NCBI RefSeq assembly: GCF_026711005.1
Contig: NZ_JAPPVJ010000010.1
Location: 56,321 to 120,320, forward strand
Origin: Sphingobacterium sp. UT-1RO-CII-1
Lineage (GTDB): Bacteria > Bacteroidota > Bacteroidia > Sphingobacteriales > Sphingobacteriaceae
Direction of reading: 5' to 3'
Length of the DNA stretch: 64,000 nucleotides
Shown: positions 46,114 through 55,667 of the stretch, piece by piece
Layout of the letters: every line of letters begins with the position of its first letter
Numbering within the stretch: the stretch's first letter is position 1
The notes under the pieces: generated by a model
What the model saw: the letters and a program-made list of their open reading frames with translations, nothing else
Told to the model about the DNA's origin: nothing
Databases searched by the model: none
Made by a program: the position numbers and the translations under genes

Positions 46114-46938
46114 ATGATTATGATGCGATTTTTACGCAAAGGGGATAGGTATGCCCTAAATAAACCCCTCGAAAAATACTCTGACCCTTCCCTAAGTGGC
46201 TTTAGATGCCTAATACTGTCTTTTTTAGGCAAGTTTTATTATCAGTTTAGTTGTAATGTTCAGGAGTCCCGCGCCCGCGGGACAACTGGCTATTTCCTGG
46301 ATAGGGATAATAGAGAAAAGGGAGTTGTAAAAGAGAGACTGCTTCGCATTGCTCGCAGTGACGGAAGAAGTAATGCTGCGGTGCTGTTAACAATATTTTG
46401 TGTGCTGTTTAGTTTTGCTTCCATTATGGAAGCACAGGCTCAGGAGCCCCGTCAAAGCGGGGCAACTAGCCAAGAGGAGGTGAGAATAGGAAGAGGTGTC
46501 CCAGTGAATTTTTGGACAAAAGAACATCTCTTTTATGTCAATGGGGACACTGTCCGTAAGACATTAGAAGAACATAAAGGAAAAATGCTGGTGATGGATT
46601 TTTGGTTCTCTGGCTGTTCCCGATGCTTATTACATCAGAAAGATATAAGAACTTTTATAGATGAATATGCTGATGATCTGGTAGTAGTTATGGTTAATAG
46701 CAAAAAGACACGTGAAGATTTTGATAAAATAAACACTTTGTATCAAAAAGGTTTTTTTAAAAAATTCGGTATCGAACATTTTGAAACAATTATCGAGGAT
46801 GATTATCTCGCTTCCATTCTTCCATCAACCTCATATCCACATTATGCGTGGATAAACAGTTTAGGAGTTCTGCAATTGCGAACCTTTCGAAATCTCTTGG
46901 ATAGAAATTATGTTGCACCTTTTATTGACGGTAAATGA
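46114..46938 (+). CDS. TlpA/thioredoxin-like protein with long N-terminal extension
   Basis: 274 residues. A thioredoxin-like domain occupies the C-terminal half, with the active-site motif FWFSGCSRC (CxxC type). A hydrophobic segment (VLLTIFCVLFSFASI, about 89-103) ending MEAQAQ would export the domain to the periplasm. The 85 residues before it are unusual and contain one of two in-frame 30-bp palindromic repeats (46261-46290 and 46441-46470). A later GTG start near the hydrophobic segment is possible. The stop overlaps the start of the SusC gene by 4 bp. Confidence 0.82.
   Translation: MIMMRFLRKGDRYALNKPLEKYSDPSLSGFRCLILSFLGKFYYQFSCNVQESRARGTTGYFLDRDNREKGVVKERLLRIARSDGRSNAAVLLTIFCVLFSFASIMEAQAQEPRQSGATSQEEVRIGRGVPVNFWTKEHLFYVNGDTVRKTLEEHKGKMLVMDFWFSGCSRCLLHQKDIRTFIDEYADDLVVVMVNSKKTREDFDKINTLYQKGFFKKFGIEHFETIIEDDYLASILPSTSYPHYAWINSLGVLQLRTFRNLLDRNYVAPFIDGK
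46261..46290. repeat. REP-like palindrome copy 1
   Basis: GTCCCGC-gccc-GCGGGAC inside the flanks CAGGAG and CAACTGGC. It lies in the TlpA-like reading frame. Confidence 0.6.
46441..46470. repeat. REP-like palindrome copy 2
   Basis: GCCCCG-tcaaag-CGGGGC inside the same flanks (CAGGAG and CAACTAGC), exactly 180 bp after copy 1 and in the same codon phase. Confidence 0.6.
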
Positions 46939-49900
46939 GAATAATAATAGTGTTGCTTTTTTTATGGAGTTCGTTAATGACTCATGCACAAAAACATCTG
47001 ATAGGCAAGATTATAGATGAAGATAGTAGGCCAATCAGTGGGGCTAAAATTTTTGTAAAATATTTAGAAGGTAGTTTTGTCCTGTCCGATGATGAAGGTT
47101 TTTTTAAAATAACTGCTACTAATCAAGAACAAGAAATAGTTATCACCCATCTAGCGTATGAAAATAAAGTTGTAAAGGTTTCTCTTTTTGAGAAAGATAA
47201 TGTGGTTGTTATGGTGCCCGTGGATCGTTCGATTGAAGAGGTGGAAGTTGTTAGTACAGGGTATCAGACAATAGCAAAAGAACGAGCGACAGGTAGTTTT
47301 GAGCAGATTAACGCCAAGGACTTAAGTTTACGAACTTCCACTAATGTTTTAGATAAATTAGAAGGACAGGTGCCCGGTTTACAATATGATAATAGGACAG
47401 GTAAAGCAAAAATTAATGTCCGTGGGATCAATACGATGTCAGAGGTCTTGCTCGGACCACTAATTGTCGTAGATAACTTTCCTTACGAGGGAAATATAGA
47501 GGATATAAATCCTGATGATGTAGCTTCTGTAACTATCCTTAAAGATGCCGCTGCAACATCGATTTGGGGGGCTAGGGCTGGCAATGGTGTCATTGTTATT
47601 AATTTGAAAAAGCCGGACGCAACTAAACCTTCTATTAATTTTTTGTCAAATTATACTTCGGTAGGTAAGGTTAGAATTAAAGAGCTGTCAATGATCAGTT
47701 CTGCTGATTTTATTGAAGTCGAAAAGATGTTGTTCGATAATCGATTTTATGATGCTAGTTATAATAACTTGAATACAAAGACTACTATTTTTTCTCCTGT
47801 AGTAGAAATGTTGTATGCTAACTTTAACGGAGCTCTATCAACTGATGACATGGAAAAACAAATTTCAGACTGGAAGAAAGTTGACTATAGGGATGAACTA
47901 CAAAAATACCTTTATAAGAATACAGTACTTCAACAGTATGCGATCTCTATAGCAAATGGTAATGATTATAGTGGCTATAGACTATCCTTAGCTTATAATG
48001 ATAGTAGAGGTAGTAAGGTTAAAGATGCAAGCAATACTATCTCTATTAACTTGCAAAACGAAATGCGACTTATAGATAAGGTTGATCTATCTACTCGATT
48101 AACCTTTGTACAATCTAAATCAGCATATGATGCTAATCCTATGGAATATAATTTTAGTCCAGGAGGAGGGAAAACCAGAATGTATCCCTATATGCAATTG
48201 AAAAATAGTCAGGGAGAACATTTAGATGTTCCTTATCAATATAATAGCAAGTATATTGAATCATTAATAACTTCTCAATTACTTGATTGGCGGTTCATTC
48301 CATTAGATGAAGTCGGGGAAAGTATGGGTAACAGTAGACGTCAACAAATGGATATGCAGCTTCAAATTAACTATAGACCTACAAAATGGTTGAGATTAAA
48401 TACTGTTTATAACTATCAAGGACAACGTGGTGATAGCGAATTTATACAACCAAAAGATGCTTTTTATACCCGAAACTTGATTAATAGATTTACACAAATA
48501 AATAATGGAGAGATAAATCATATTGTACCATTAGGTGCAATTAATCAGTTGGGTAATGAGAAGTTTAATAGCCATAAGTGGAGGGGAAGTTTGAATATTG
48601 ATAAAAGTTTTTCAGAATCTCAACATAGTATTGGTGCTATAATTGGTGGGGAGCTTTCTTCTGTCATAACAAATATAGCAAATCACACGATATATGGTTA
48701 TGACCCTATATTAATGACCGGGCAACAAGTTGATGTGGTAAATTTTTATCCTGTTTTTGATGGACTTTCAGGCAATTCGCGTATACCGTATGTGCAGGGT
48801 GTTAATGAAAATACGCGTCGATTTGTTTCGTTTTTCACAAATGCATCCTATACTTGGAAAGATCGTTATATAACATCTTTTTCGGCAAGGAGAGATGCTT
48901 CTAATTTATTTGGAGTCAATACAAATGATAAATGGAATCCTCTATGGTCTGCTGGTGTAGCATGGCAGTTAGATAAGGAGCAATTTATAAAAGGTATAGG
49001 TTGGGTTAATGGTTTACGTTTGCGGACTACTTACGGACATAGCGGTAATTCCGGAGGGGTTTCAACAAGCTTACCAACTATAAGCTATTCTTCAGGAGCG
49101 AGCGGTAGTGTAACTCCTTTTCCTAGAGCTATGATAAGTTCACTTCCGAATCCATCATTGAAGTGGGAAAACGTACGAATGCTAAATGTAGCTTTAACTT
49201 TTGATTTGTTTGCTCATAGGCTTTCAGGGTCGGTTGAGTTTTTTAATAAAAAATCTACTGATCTGTTATCTGTCGATAATATTGATCCTACAGCCGGTTT
49301 GAATAGTGTTACAAGAAATGTGGGCGTTCTGCAAGGAAGTGGTTGGGATATTAAACTGACTTCTAGACAAGCTGTAGGAAATCTAAAACTTGTGACTACA
49401 GCTTTTGTCTCTTTTGTTAAGGATATTGTCCAGGAGTATCGAGGTAGTGTTTCTTCAGCAAATAGTTATGTGACACATACAGGGAGAAGTCTGCAACCAC
49501 TGCCTGATAAAAGGCTTTATCCAGTTTTTGCACTACGCTCGGCCGGGTTAGATCCTGATAACGGCGATCCAAGAGGTTGGCTTGATGGCGAAATATCAAA
49601 GCAGTATCAAAAAATGTATACAGACTCCTTACAGAGAGCAATATATTATGGTTCGGGACTACCGCCAATTTATGGATCTTTAAAGCAGTCTGTTTCATGG
49701 AAAAATATTGATTTCTCATTCTTGATCAGCTATAAACTCGGTCATTATTTTCAAAAAGAAACGATAAGTTACAGTAGCCTGTTCAACTCATGGGCAGGAC
49801 ATGGTGATTTTTCAAAAAGATGGCAAAAGCTAGGCGATGAGTTAACAACTAATGTTCCTTCTATGGTATATCCGGCAGCTTCCGCAAGAGATCAGTTTTA

Positions 49901-50132
49901 TTTGAACTCAGAAGCTAATATTGAAAAAGGAGATGTTATTCGATTGCAAGATGTCAATTTAAATTACACCTTTAAACCTTTTGTAAGAAAATTAAAAGCT
50001 ACGATTTCGATGTTTGCTTCCGTGAATAACGTAGCTATATTGTGGTCAGCAAATAGCCAAGGCCTAGATCCTGATTATATAGGCGTGCCACCTTCTCGTA
50101 GGTATACATTAGGTATTAATTGTAAATTTTAA
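46935..50132 (+). CDS. SusC/RagA-family TonB-linked outer-membrane protein
   Basis: 1065 residues with a signal peptide, a carboxypeptidase-like regulatory domain (about 20-100), the EVVSTGYQTI motif, a plug ending ILKDAAATSIWGARAGNGVIV, and a barrel. The coupling to a TlpA-like gene (4-bp overlap) and to a short SusD points to a peptide or small-molecule importer rather than a glycan one. This is inference from context. Confidence 0.95.
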   Translation: MRIIIVLLFLWSSLMTHAQKHLIGKIIDEDSRPISGAKIFVKYLEGSFVLSDDEGFFKITATNQEQEIVITHLAYENKVVKVSLFEKDNVVVMVPVDRSIEEVEVVSTGYQTIAKERATGSFEQINAKDLSLRTSTNVLDKLEGQVPGLQYDNRTGKAKINVRGINTMSEVLLGPLIVVDNFPYEGNIEDINPDDVASVTILKDAAATSIWGARAGNGVIVINLKKPDATKPSINFLSNYTSVGKVRIKELSMISSADFIEVEKMLFDNRFYDASYNNLNTKTTIFSPVVEMLYANFNGALSTDDMEKQISDWKKVDYRDELQKYLYKNTVLQQYAISIANGNDYSGYRLSLAYNDSRGSKVKDASNTISINLQNEMRLIDKVDLSTRLTFVQSKSAYDANPMEYNFSPGGGKTRMYPYMQLKNSQGEHLDVPYQYNSKYIESLITSQLLDWRFIPLDEVGESMGNSRRQQMDMQLQINYRPTKWLRLNTVYNYQGQRGDSEFIQPKDAFYTRNLINRFTQINNGEINHIVPLGAINQLGNEKFNSHKWRGSLNIDKSFSESQHSIGAIIGGELSSVITNIANHTIYGYDPILMTGQQVDVVNFYPVFDGLSGNSRIPYVQGVNENTRRFVSFFTNASYTWKDRYITSFSARRDASNLFGVNTNDKWNPLWSAGVAWQLDKEQFIKGIGWVNGLRLRTTYGHSGNSGGVSTSLPTISYSSGASGSVTPFPRAMISSLPNPSLKWENVRMLNVALTFDLFAHRLSGSVEFFNKKSTDLLSVDNIDPTAGLNSVTRNVGVLQGSGWDIKLTSRQAVGNLKLVTTAFVSFVKDIVQEYRGSVSSANSYVTHTGRSLQPLPDKRLYPVFALRSAGLDPDNGDPRGWLDGEISKQYQKMYTDSLQRAIYYGSGLPPIYGSLKQSVSWKNIDFSFLISYKLGHYFQKETISYSSLFNSWAGHGDFSKRWQKLGDELTTNVPSMVYPAASARDQFYLNSEANIEKGDVIRLQDVNLNYTFKPFVRKLKATISMFASVNNVAILWSANSQGLDPDYIGVPPSRRYTLGINCKF

Positions 50133-50143
50133 AATTAAGATCA

Positions 50144-51502
50144 ATGATAAAAGTAAGAATATATAGCATCATAAGTTTAATGCTGTTTTTGTCTTGTTCC
50201 GATTTTTTAGATAAAAAACCGAACAGTCGATTAGCTATTCCGGAAACATTAAAAGATCTAAGGGCCCTGTTAGATAATGAAGACCAGATTATTAGATATG
50301 CGCCTGCATTATTAGAAATGGGTAATGACGATATTTACGTACGACCAGAGGTTTTGAAATCACGACCAGAGGCTGAACAACTAATTTACACTTGGCAGCG
50401 GAGTGAGTTAAGGAGTGATATAGGGAGTTGGACTTCTCCCTATAAAACTATTATGATGTGTAATGTAGTATTAGAAGCTCTTGATAGAGGAGTAGATGGA
50501 AGCAAAGTAGAGAAAGAGACGATACGTGGCGAAGCGCTATTTGTGCGTGCTTATGCCTATTTAGCGCTCTCTCAAATATATTGTAAACCTTATGACCGAG
50601 AGACGAGTGAAGAGGAGCTAGGACTTCCTTTAAGATTGTCTTCAGATTTTAATCTAAAAATAGCTCGATCATCACTCACCGAAACTTATAGTTTGATTAT
50701 TGATGATTTATTGCATGCTACTGTTTTGCTGCCAGAGAGTGTGTCATTGCCTACGAGGCCATCGAAAGCTGCAGCTTACGCCGCATTGGCACGGACATAT
50801 TTATATATGAATCTCTTTAGTGAAGCAAATCTAGCAGCGGAAGAGGCGCTAAAAATGAAAAGTAATTTAATCGATTATAATAGTATTGAAAGAGATAAGT
50901 CCTTTCCTTTTACTGTTTTTCATGAGGAGATTATTTACTATTCTTTTACAGCAAATGGACTTCTTTTAACGGCAGCTAGAGCTCATATACCTAAAAGCTT
51001 GTTTGACCTTTATGAGGATAATGATTTGCGAAAGAAGCTGTTTTTTAACAAGTCAGCCGCAGGAGATATTATTTTTAAAGGTTATTATAATGGTACGGCA
51101 GCATCATACTTTGCAGGAATAGCTACTGATGAGTTGTATTTGATTAGAGCAGAGTGTGAGGCCCGAGTCGGGGATATTACCGTAGGTACTCAATTGCTAA
51201 ATGCATTGATAGAAAAAAGATGGGCACAAGGTGAGTTCGTTGCATACGTGCCCACCAATAGAGATAAGTTGTTAAAAGATGTATTGTTAGAGAGACGGAA
51301 ACAGTTTCCTCGTAGAGGCCTTAGATGGAGTGATCTGCGCAGGCTTAATCAAGAAAGTGGTTTGGAGACGAAATTGGTAAGGGAGTTTGACTTTCAAGGA
51401 GAATTGGAAAAGTATGAGCTTCTTCCTCGTGCCATCCAGTATATATATCCGATTCCACGGACAATAATGTTATGGGATATCTATGAACAAAATTTAATAT
51501 AA
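50144..51502 (+). CDS. SusD/RagB-family lipoprotein (short form)
   Basis: 452 residues with a lipoprotein signal (LFLSCSDFLDKKPNSR). SusD features include RGEALFVRAYAYLALSQIYC and, near the end, RRKQFPRRGLRWSDLRRLNQ. It is noticeably shorter than the other SusD in the window (673). Follows the SusC gene by 11 bp. Confidence 0.94.
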   Translation: MIKVRIYSIISLMLFLSCSDFLDKKPNSRLAIPETLKDLRALLDNEDQIIRYAPALLEMGNDDIYVRPEVLKSRPEAEQLIYTWQRSELRSDIGSWTSPYKTIMMCNVVLEALDRGVDGSKVEKETIRGEALFVRAYAYLALSQIYCKPYDRETSEEELGLPLRLSSDFNLKIARSSLTETYSLIIDDLLHATVLLPESVSLPTRPSKAAAYAALARTYLYMNLFSEANLAAEEALKMKSNLIDYNSIERDKSFPFTVFHEEIIYYSFTANGLLLTAARAHIPKSLFDLYEDNDLRKKLFFNKSAAGDIIFKGYYNGTAASYFAGIATDELYLIRAECEARVGDITVGTQLLNALIEKRWAQGEFVAYVPTNRDKLLKDVLLERRKQFPRRGLRWSDLRRLNQESGLETKLVREFDFQGELEKYELLPRAIQYIYPIPRTIMLWDIYEQNLI

Positions 51503-51504
51503 AA

Positions 51505-51536
51505 TATAATGTCGCAGACCAGTCTGCGACATTATA
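51505..51536. terminator. Terminator between the SusD gene and the convergent small gene
   Basis: A 14-bp stem (TATAATGTCGCAGA / TCTGCGACATTATA), followed by a second small hairpin CTTCCTT / AAGGAAG at 51537-51554. Confidence 0.85.
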
Positions 51537-51545
51537 CTTCCTTTT

Positions 51546-51971
51546 TTAAGGAAGAATTGAGCGGAAAGCAGTAACAGTTTCGTTCAAGGTCGGTTCTCGA
51601 CCTTCTTCTGTTAGAGAAAGTTGAGCATCGTTTATTTGTTGGTAAACTGTTTCTGTAGGTTTGTCCGATACAGGTGCTGCCATGTCTGGTTTACCACCCA
51701 CATTAGGAGCGTTGATCTCACATATCTGCTCCTTAACATGATCGCAGGCTGATGCTGGAGGTGTTAAGGAGTAGTTGTTTGGATCTAAAGGGTCGTCATG
51801 TTCTCCACCTGTAAAATACCAAGTAGTAGTTGTTACCGTTGTTTTACCCACTACTTTTACTTCGCTGTTGCTGTTCATAGCTTTGACGATGATGGCCAAG
51901 CTGCTTATAATAAGCAATGTGAACAGCGTAATTTTTAAGGCACGTAGCCCACTTTTTTTAATTGTGATCAT
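51546..51971 (-). CDS. Membrane-anchored small protein (DUF6520-like)
   Basis: 141 residues with one N-terminal hydrophobic helix (ITLFTLLIISSLAIIVKAM) and a periplasmic part containing only two cysteines (SACDHVKEQICEI) after a TTTTWYFTGG segment. It resembles the DUF6520 family of Bacteroidetes, which often lies beside TlpA and SusCD genes. The paired cysteines make it a plausible partner of the TlpA-like protein. Function unknown. Confidence 0.72.
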   Translation of the reverse strand: MITIKKSGLRALKITLFTLLIISSLAIIVKAMNSNSEVKVVGKTTVTTTTWYFTGGEHDDPLDPNNYSLTPPASACDHVKEQICEINAPNVGGKPDMAAPVSDKPTETVYQQINDAQLSLTEEGREPTLNETVTAFRSILP

Positions 51972-52254
51972 GATAATTGAATTTAAATTGTTTGGTCCTT
52001 TCTTTTTCCTCTGAAAGGGTCGAGGGGTCTGTTTTGCTATCTCGGCAGGAGCTTCTTTCTCGGTACGTTGCCCAAAGTCCTGCTTTAGCAGATAGTCGGA
52101 AATGTTTGTCTTTGCATATTTTACCTCCTTTTGCTTGCTTCTCGTTTTTTAGATAATATGTTAACCCAAATATAGTGTTGATAACAAGACTGTTGGTATG
52201 CTAAACTTGATATGAGGCACATGCCAAACTTGATATTTAGGATATATGGCCGTG

Positions 52255-53250
52255 TTAAGGCTTTCTAAGCCTATATTCAAGAGGAGTAAGACCAGTGTGT
52301 TTTTTAAAAAAGCGTGTCAGTTCGTTTGGGCCATGAAAGCGGGCTTGTATGCTTATTTCTAGCAGCGAGTAGGGGCTGGATAGTAAATCTTTGATATGGG
52401 CTATAAGCAGGTGGTTGCGGTAGTCACTCAGATTTTCGTTATATAGTTTTTTATGGAGCCTGCTCAGGTGCTCTACACTTACACGGAGCTCAACGGCTAT
52501 ATCTTTTATTTTGGTCATGTTACCGCTTAAAGTGATGCCTTTTTGTAGCCGCTTCCGGCATATTTTTAAGAGCAATTCGGGGTCTGAGGTGCGCTCATAT
52601 TCGGTAAAAACCTTTTGTCTGGATAGAATGACCAGGCGGCTTAATTCGTTAAAAATAAACGACTCGTTGTTGAAATCACCCTTTCGCAGCTGGCTGCATA
52701 AATACTTGATATGCGCAATGGTTTCGGCCCCAACGTGAAAGTCTATGCTGTAAGTGGGCGAAAGGCTTTTTTTAATATAGTCTGAAATGACCTTATGCAG
52801 AAAGCGAAAAGGACGCTCGCTGCCCATACGGAAGATACTCCCATCAAAATAAAAACCGAAAAGTAAAGCATAACCTACGGGCAGGCCAATTTTATAGTTG
52901 CCGCTAGGCAAATAAAGGTAGCGGGCTCTTTTGGGCGTAATGGTGCAGAGCCTGGCACCAGCCGAAGTATAAACCGTAAGCGGAGAGCTGCCTTCCATAA
53001 GGTAAAGCACATGCAAGTCATTTTTTGCTACATGGACAGGAATCTGTATTTCCTCAACTGTGTTTATCTCGTAGCTGTAGAGGTATCCATACTTGCCGTT
53101 AAACTCTTGTTCGATAATCGTGTTGCAACCTTTTCTCCAATGCGTAAGCTCTGCGCCTTTCATTAGTAAACTGGGCGTAGCGTTTCCTGCATCGCTGGCA
53201 CCAGTAGCCTCAAAATAATCGGATAGTTTTATATGTAAAGACTTTTGCAT
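52255..53250 (-). CDS. AraC-family transcriptional regulator
   Basis: 331 residues. The C-terminal 100 carry the two HTH motifs of AraC proteins (TKIKDIAVELRVSVEHLSRL and LLEISIQARFHGPNELTRFF, then HTGLTPLEYR). The N-terminal 220 residues form a sensing domain without a clear family match. It lies in the same orientation as the DUF6520-like gene and may control it or the TlpA/SusCD operon. Confidence 0.93.
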   Translation of the reverse strand: MQKSLHIKLSDYFEATGASDAGNATPSLLMKGAELTHWRKGCNTIIEQEFNGKYGYLYSYEINTVEEIQIPVHVAKNDLHVLYLMEGSSPLTVYTSAGARLCTITPKRARYLYLPSGNYKIGLPVGYALLFGFYFDGSIFRMGSERPFRFLHKVISDYIKKSLSPTYSIDFHVGAETIAHIKYLCSQLRKGDFNNESFIFNELSRLVILSRQKVFTEYERTSDPELLLKICRKRLQKGITLSGNMTKIKDIAVELRVSVEHLSRLHKKLYNENLSDYRNHLLIAHIKDLLSSPYSLLEISIQARFHGPNELTRFFKKHTGLTPLEYRLRKP

Positions 53251-53494
53251 ATATGTTTTGTTACAAAGCCCCTCATCGTTTCGGTATATGAAGGGCTAGG
53301 CGCAGAATGTTTAAAAAGGCGTTTTCTATAAAATGGTTGTTATGCCGCTGTTGGCTGTTTTGTTTTAATATTAATTTATATATATGTTTGATAAACTAAA
53401 ACAACAATTATAAACATCTAAAAACAAGTGTTTTACAGGTGAGTGCGTCTTTTTGATGTGCCAGAGCAGTTTTTTTTAATTAAAACCTATTATT

Positions 53495-53662
53495 ATGTAC
53501 TCAAAACCATTCTTTAAGCATTCTGCTTCGCTACAGCCTACGATGGCTTTGTCGGTTAAATCAAAAATTTTCCTGTTAGAAAGTTGTCTGTTTGTTGATA
53601 TTAATTTATTGGCTAAGATTAAATCTATGCTTTTTAATGTGCAGGAGGAGTGGAAATGTTAA
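53495..53662 (+). CDS. Hypothetical 55-residue protein overlapping the next start
   Basis: A short frame (MYSKPFFKHSASLQPTMALS ... VQEEWKC). Its stop overlaps the following ATG as ATGTTAA, and it contains that gene's ribosome-binding site. It may be a genuine coupled gene or a leader. No family recognised. Confidence 0.4.
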   Translation: MYSKPFFKHSASLQPTMALSVKSKIFLLESCLFVDINLLAKIKSMLFNVQEEWKC

Positions 53663-54087
53663 CAAACGACTTGTATACGAATTACTCAACGCCTTATTCT
53701 AATCGTCGGGCGATAGCTACATGCGATATAGTGATATTGTTTTTTGGAGGGCAGGGCTCCGGAATGATTACCAACACCGGCGAGTTCATATTATTTAAGC
53801 AAACCTCATCCGTTATAACAAAATGGGTCAACAAGAAATGGTTTGTTCCAATCAAGAGAGGAGTATATATTAATATGTGGTATTTCCAGCCCGGTTTTGT
53901 GAAGAAATATGTACTGGATGTTGAACCACAGATTTTAGAATTGATGAAAACAAACCAACTGGCTATTGTAGAGGCTTGGGAAAAAGTAACTACAGTGAGC
54001 CCTCGGTTTAGAAAAAAGGTAGCAGATTGTTTTAAAAATAGAGACCAATTATTGCCTATCTGCCGTGAAGAGTTGTTCGACTACTGA
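53656..54087 (+). CDS. Hypothetical 143-residue protein, first gene of the phage-like module
   Basis: Starts MLTNDLYTNYSTPYSNRRA. A perfect AGGAGG lies 7 bp before the ATG at 53656. The GTG at 53650 is too close to it. The sequence has a hydrophobic patch (CDIVILFFGGQGSGM) and a basic C-terminal half. I do not recognise the family. The strong Shine-Dalgarno is unusual in this genome. Confidence 0.65.
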   Translation: MLTNDLYTNYSTPYSNRRAIATCDIVILFFGGQGSGMITNTGEFILFKQTSSVITKWVNKKWFVPIKRGVYINMWYFQPGFVKKYVLDVEPQILELMKTNQLAIVEAWEKVTTVSPRFRKKVADCFKNRDQLLPICREELFDY

Positions 54088-54184
54088 CGGCAGCCTTTTA
54101 ATTAAAAAAATGTTTAACCCTAGATCCTAGAGCTTTGTTTGTGTAAGCAGGCACTGTCTCGTTTCGGTTTGGGTCTGTAATCTT

Positions 54185-54475
54185 ATGTCTAAAATGATGA
54201 AGTTAATGCAGAACATTTTGTCGGCTTTGCAGGAAATTATCAGATTGCTGCACGAAATCAAAGAAAAACGTAGCCATGAAACAGTTCCTTTTCTGGAACG
54301 GTCAATCCTTAGCAAACGAGAAGTTATTGACAAACTCGGCATGAGCGAACGTACGTATAGCCGTAACCTAGATCGGGGTTTGCTCGACCCTATGCGCCTT
54401 AGCGGCGCCGATCAGTATTATGAGCAAGATATAGTGAAAGCTTTGGAAGAAAGCCGGCGTAAAGGACGGGTTTGA
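54185..54475 (+). CDS. HTH-domain protein (excisionase/MerR-like)
   Basis: 96 residues: an N-terminal amphipathic helix (LMQNILSALQEIIRLLHEIK, possible coiled coil) and a C-terminal winged HTH (SKREVIDKLGMSERTYSRNL ... YYEQDIVKALEES). Similar proteins occur in Bacteroidetes mobile elements. It precedes a 550-bp motif-dense region and is a candidate binder of it. Confidence 0.82.
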   Translation: MSKMMKLMQNILSALQEIIRLLHEIKEKRSHETVPFLERSILSKREVIDKLGMSERTYSRNLDRGLLDPMRLSGADQYYEQDIVKALEESRRKGRV

Positions 54476-55026
54476 AGGAACGGTTTTGTTGCCGTACAAT
54501 AGAGCTAGCGCTGTCTTTTTGAGCGGCTAGCGCACTGTACATGAAGCATTTTGCAACTACATGAAGCTCATGTATGATCAAAACGCAGCAAAGTTTTATT
54601 CTTAGAAGGCTAAGTATGTATACATCACGTGTATGTAATTAGCCTTTGCTGTTTATGTATTGTTCTTTAAGCGCCAAGTTCTTGTGCGAGCTGTTATTTT
54701 GCAGAAATTGGCCGTCATGTAATTACATGTAGGTTCCATGTACTGTTCTTTGTGCTCTATGATAGGTGCGCAAATCGTTTATGTAATATACTTAACGGCT
54801 ATGTATGTGTGCGAGATGGCTATGTATGTATTCAAAATAGCGGTTTAGGGGCTTTTTTTTCTGAAATATCGTTGTGTTATAGCCAAATATTGCCAATATC
54901 TGCCAAGTCGTGCCACTATTCTATTTGCCGTGTATAGGCGATGTACGTTTGTATTGTTCGATGATCTCGCGAGGAAAAAAGAACAAATGTTAAACCAACG
55001 CTATAAGCGTTTTAAAAAAATAGAAA
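54476..55026. promoter_or_regulatory. Motif-dense control region
   Basis: No credible gene in 550 bp. ATGTA occurs about twelve times on the plus strand and about four times on the minus strand between 54536 and 54955. Larger repeated words include GGCTATGTATGT (twice), ATGTAyTGTTCTTT (twice), ACATGAAGC (twice) and GCTAGCGC (twice). A run of four GCCA motifs with exact 10-bp spacing follows at 54881-54920. Confidence 0.55.
54881..54920. repeat. Helically phased GCCA(A) array
   Basis: Four consecutive decamers begin AGCCAA, TGCCAA, TGCCAA and TGCCAC. A 10-bp period puts all motifs on one face of the helix, as in operator or iteron arrays. Confidence 0.6.
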
Positions 55027-55656
55027 ATGGCAAGAATCCAAAGAGTAGGCATCAGTTTTTCACGGATGACAGACGATGCATTTTTAGTCCTGGTGAATAC
55101 CATCATCGGAGCAATGAAAGAAAATATTAATTTTCCTAGCCCTGTGCCCGAACTGGAGGATATCGAAAGTTTGATCGATGATTTTACAACAAAGTTAAAA
55201 GCCGCCCGCAAAAGAGGCTCGCCGGAAGATACGGCTTTAAAAAACGAAAGCAGACCCATCCTTGAAGAGGCTATGCAGCAGCTAGGGCATTACGTCAATT
55301 CAATAGCAAAAGGCCAGCTATCCACGTTATTGAGTTCGGGCTTTGGAATAGTTGGAAACACAGCTCCAGCTTTAGTGCCTAAACAGGTGGAAAGTGTGAA
55401 GCTGTCCGATGGTAGGCAAATGGGGCAAGTAAGGCTCGATTTTGAGAAACAGCAGGATACGCTTATTTATGAATACACCTACAGGCGAGCAAGCGAAATG
55501 GAGGAAGAGTGGAGCGATCGGTTGATTACCACATCTTCAAAGGGGAATATTATCGCTCCCTTAAAATCGGGTTCCTACTACGAGGTACGTGTGCGTGCAG
55601 TAAATAGAATGGGAGCCGGAGACTGGAGCCAGGTGGTGAAATTCTTAATTAGGTAG
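55027..55656 (+). CDS. Fibronectin type III domain protein
   Basis: 209 residues. The N-terminal half is helical (LVLVNTIIGAMKENI, LEDIESLIDDFTTKL) and the C-terminal 90 form an FN3 domain (YEYTYRRASEMEEEWSDRLI ... YYEVRVRAVNRMGAGDWS). There is no signal peptide. FN3 domains of this kind occur in phage tail and cell-surface proteins. It heads a run of four tightly spaced genes. Confidence 0.85.
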   Translation: MARIQRVGISFSRMTDDAFLVLVNTIIGAMKENINFPSPVPELEDIESLIDDFTTKLKAARKRGSPEDTALKNESRPILEEAMQQLGHYVNSIAKGQLSTLLSSGFGIVGNTAPALVPKQVESVKLSDGRQMGQVRLDFEKQQDTLIYEYTYRRASEMEEEWSDRLITTSSKGNIIAPLKSGSYYEVRVRAVNRMGAGDWSQVVKFLIR

Positions 55657-55667
55657 GGGAGGGGCAG

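Noticed and set aside
54930..55130. 66-codon frame overlapping the start of the FN3 gene
   Set aside because: Overlaps the better-supported FN3 frame, has no ribosome-binding site and a composition unlike a folded protein.
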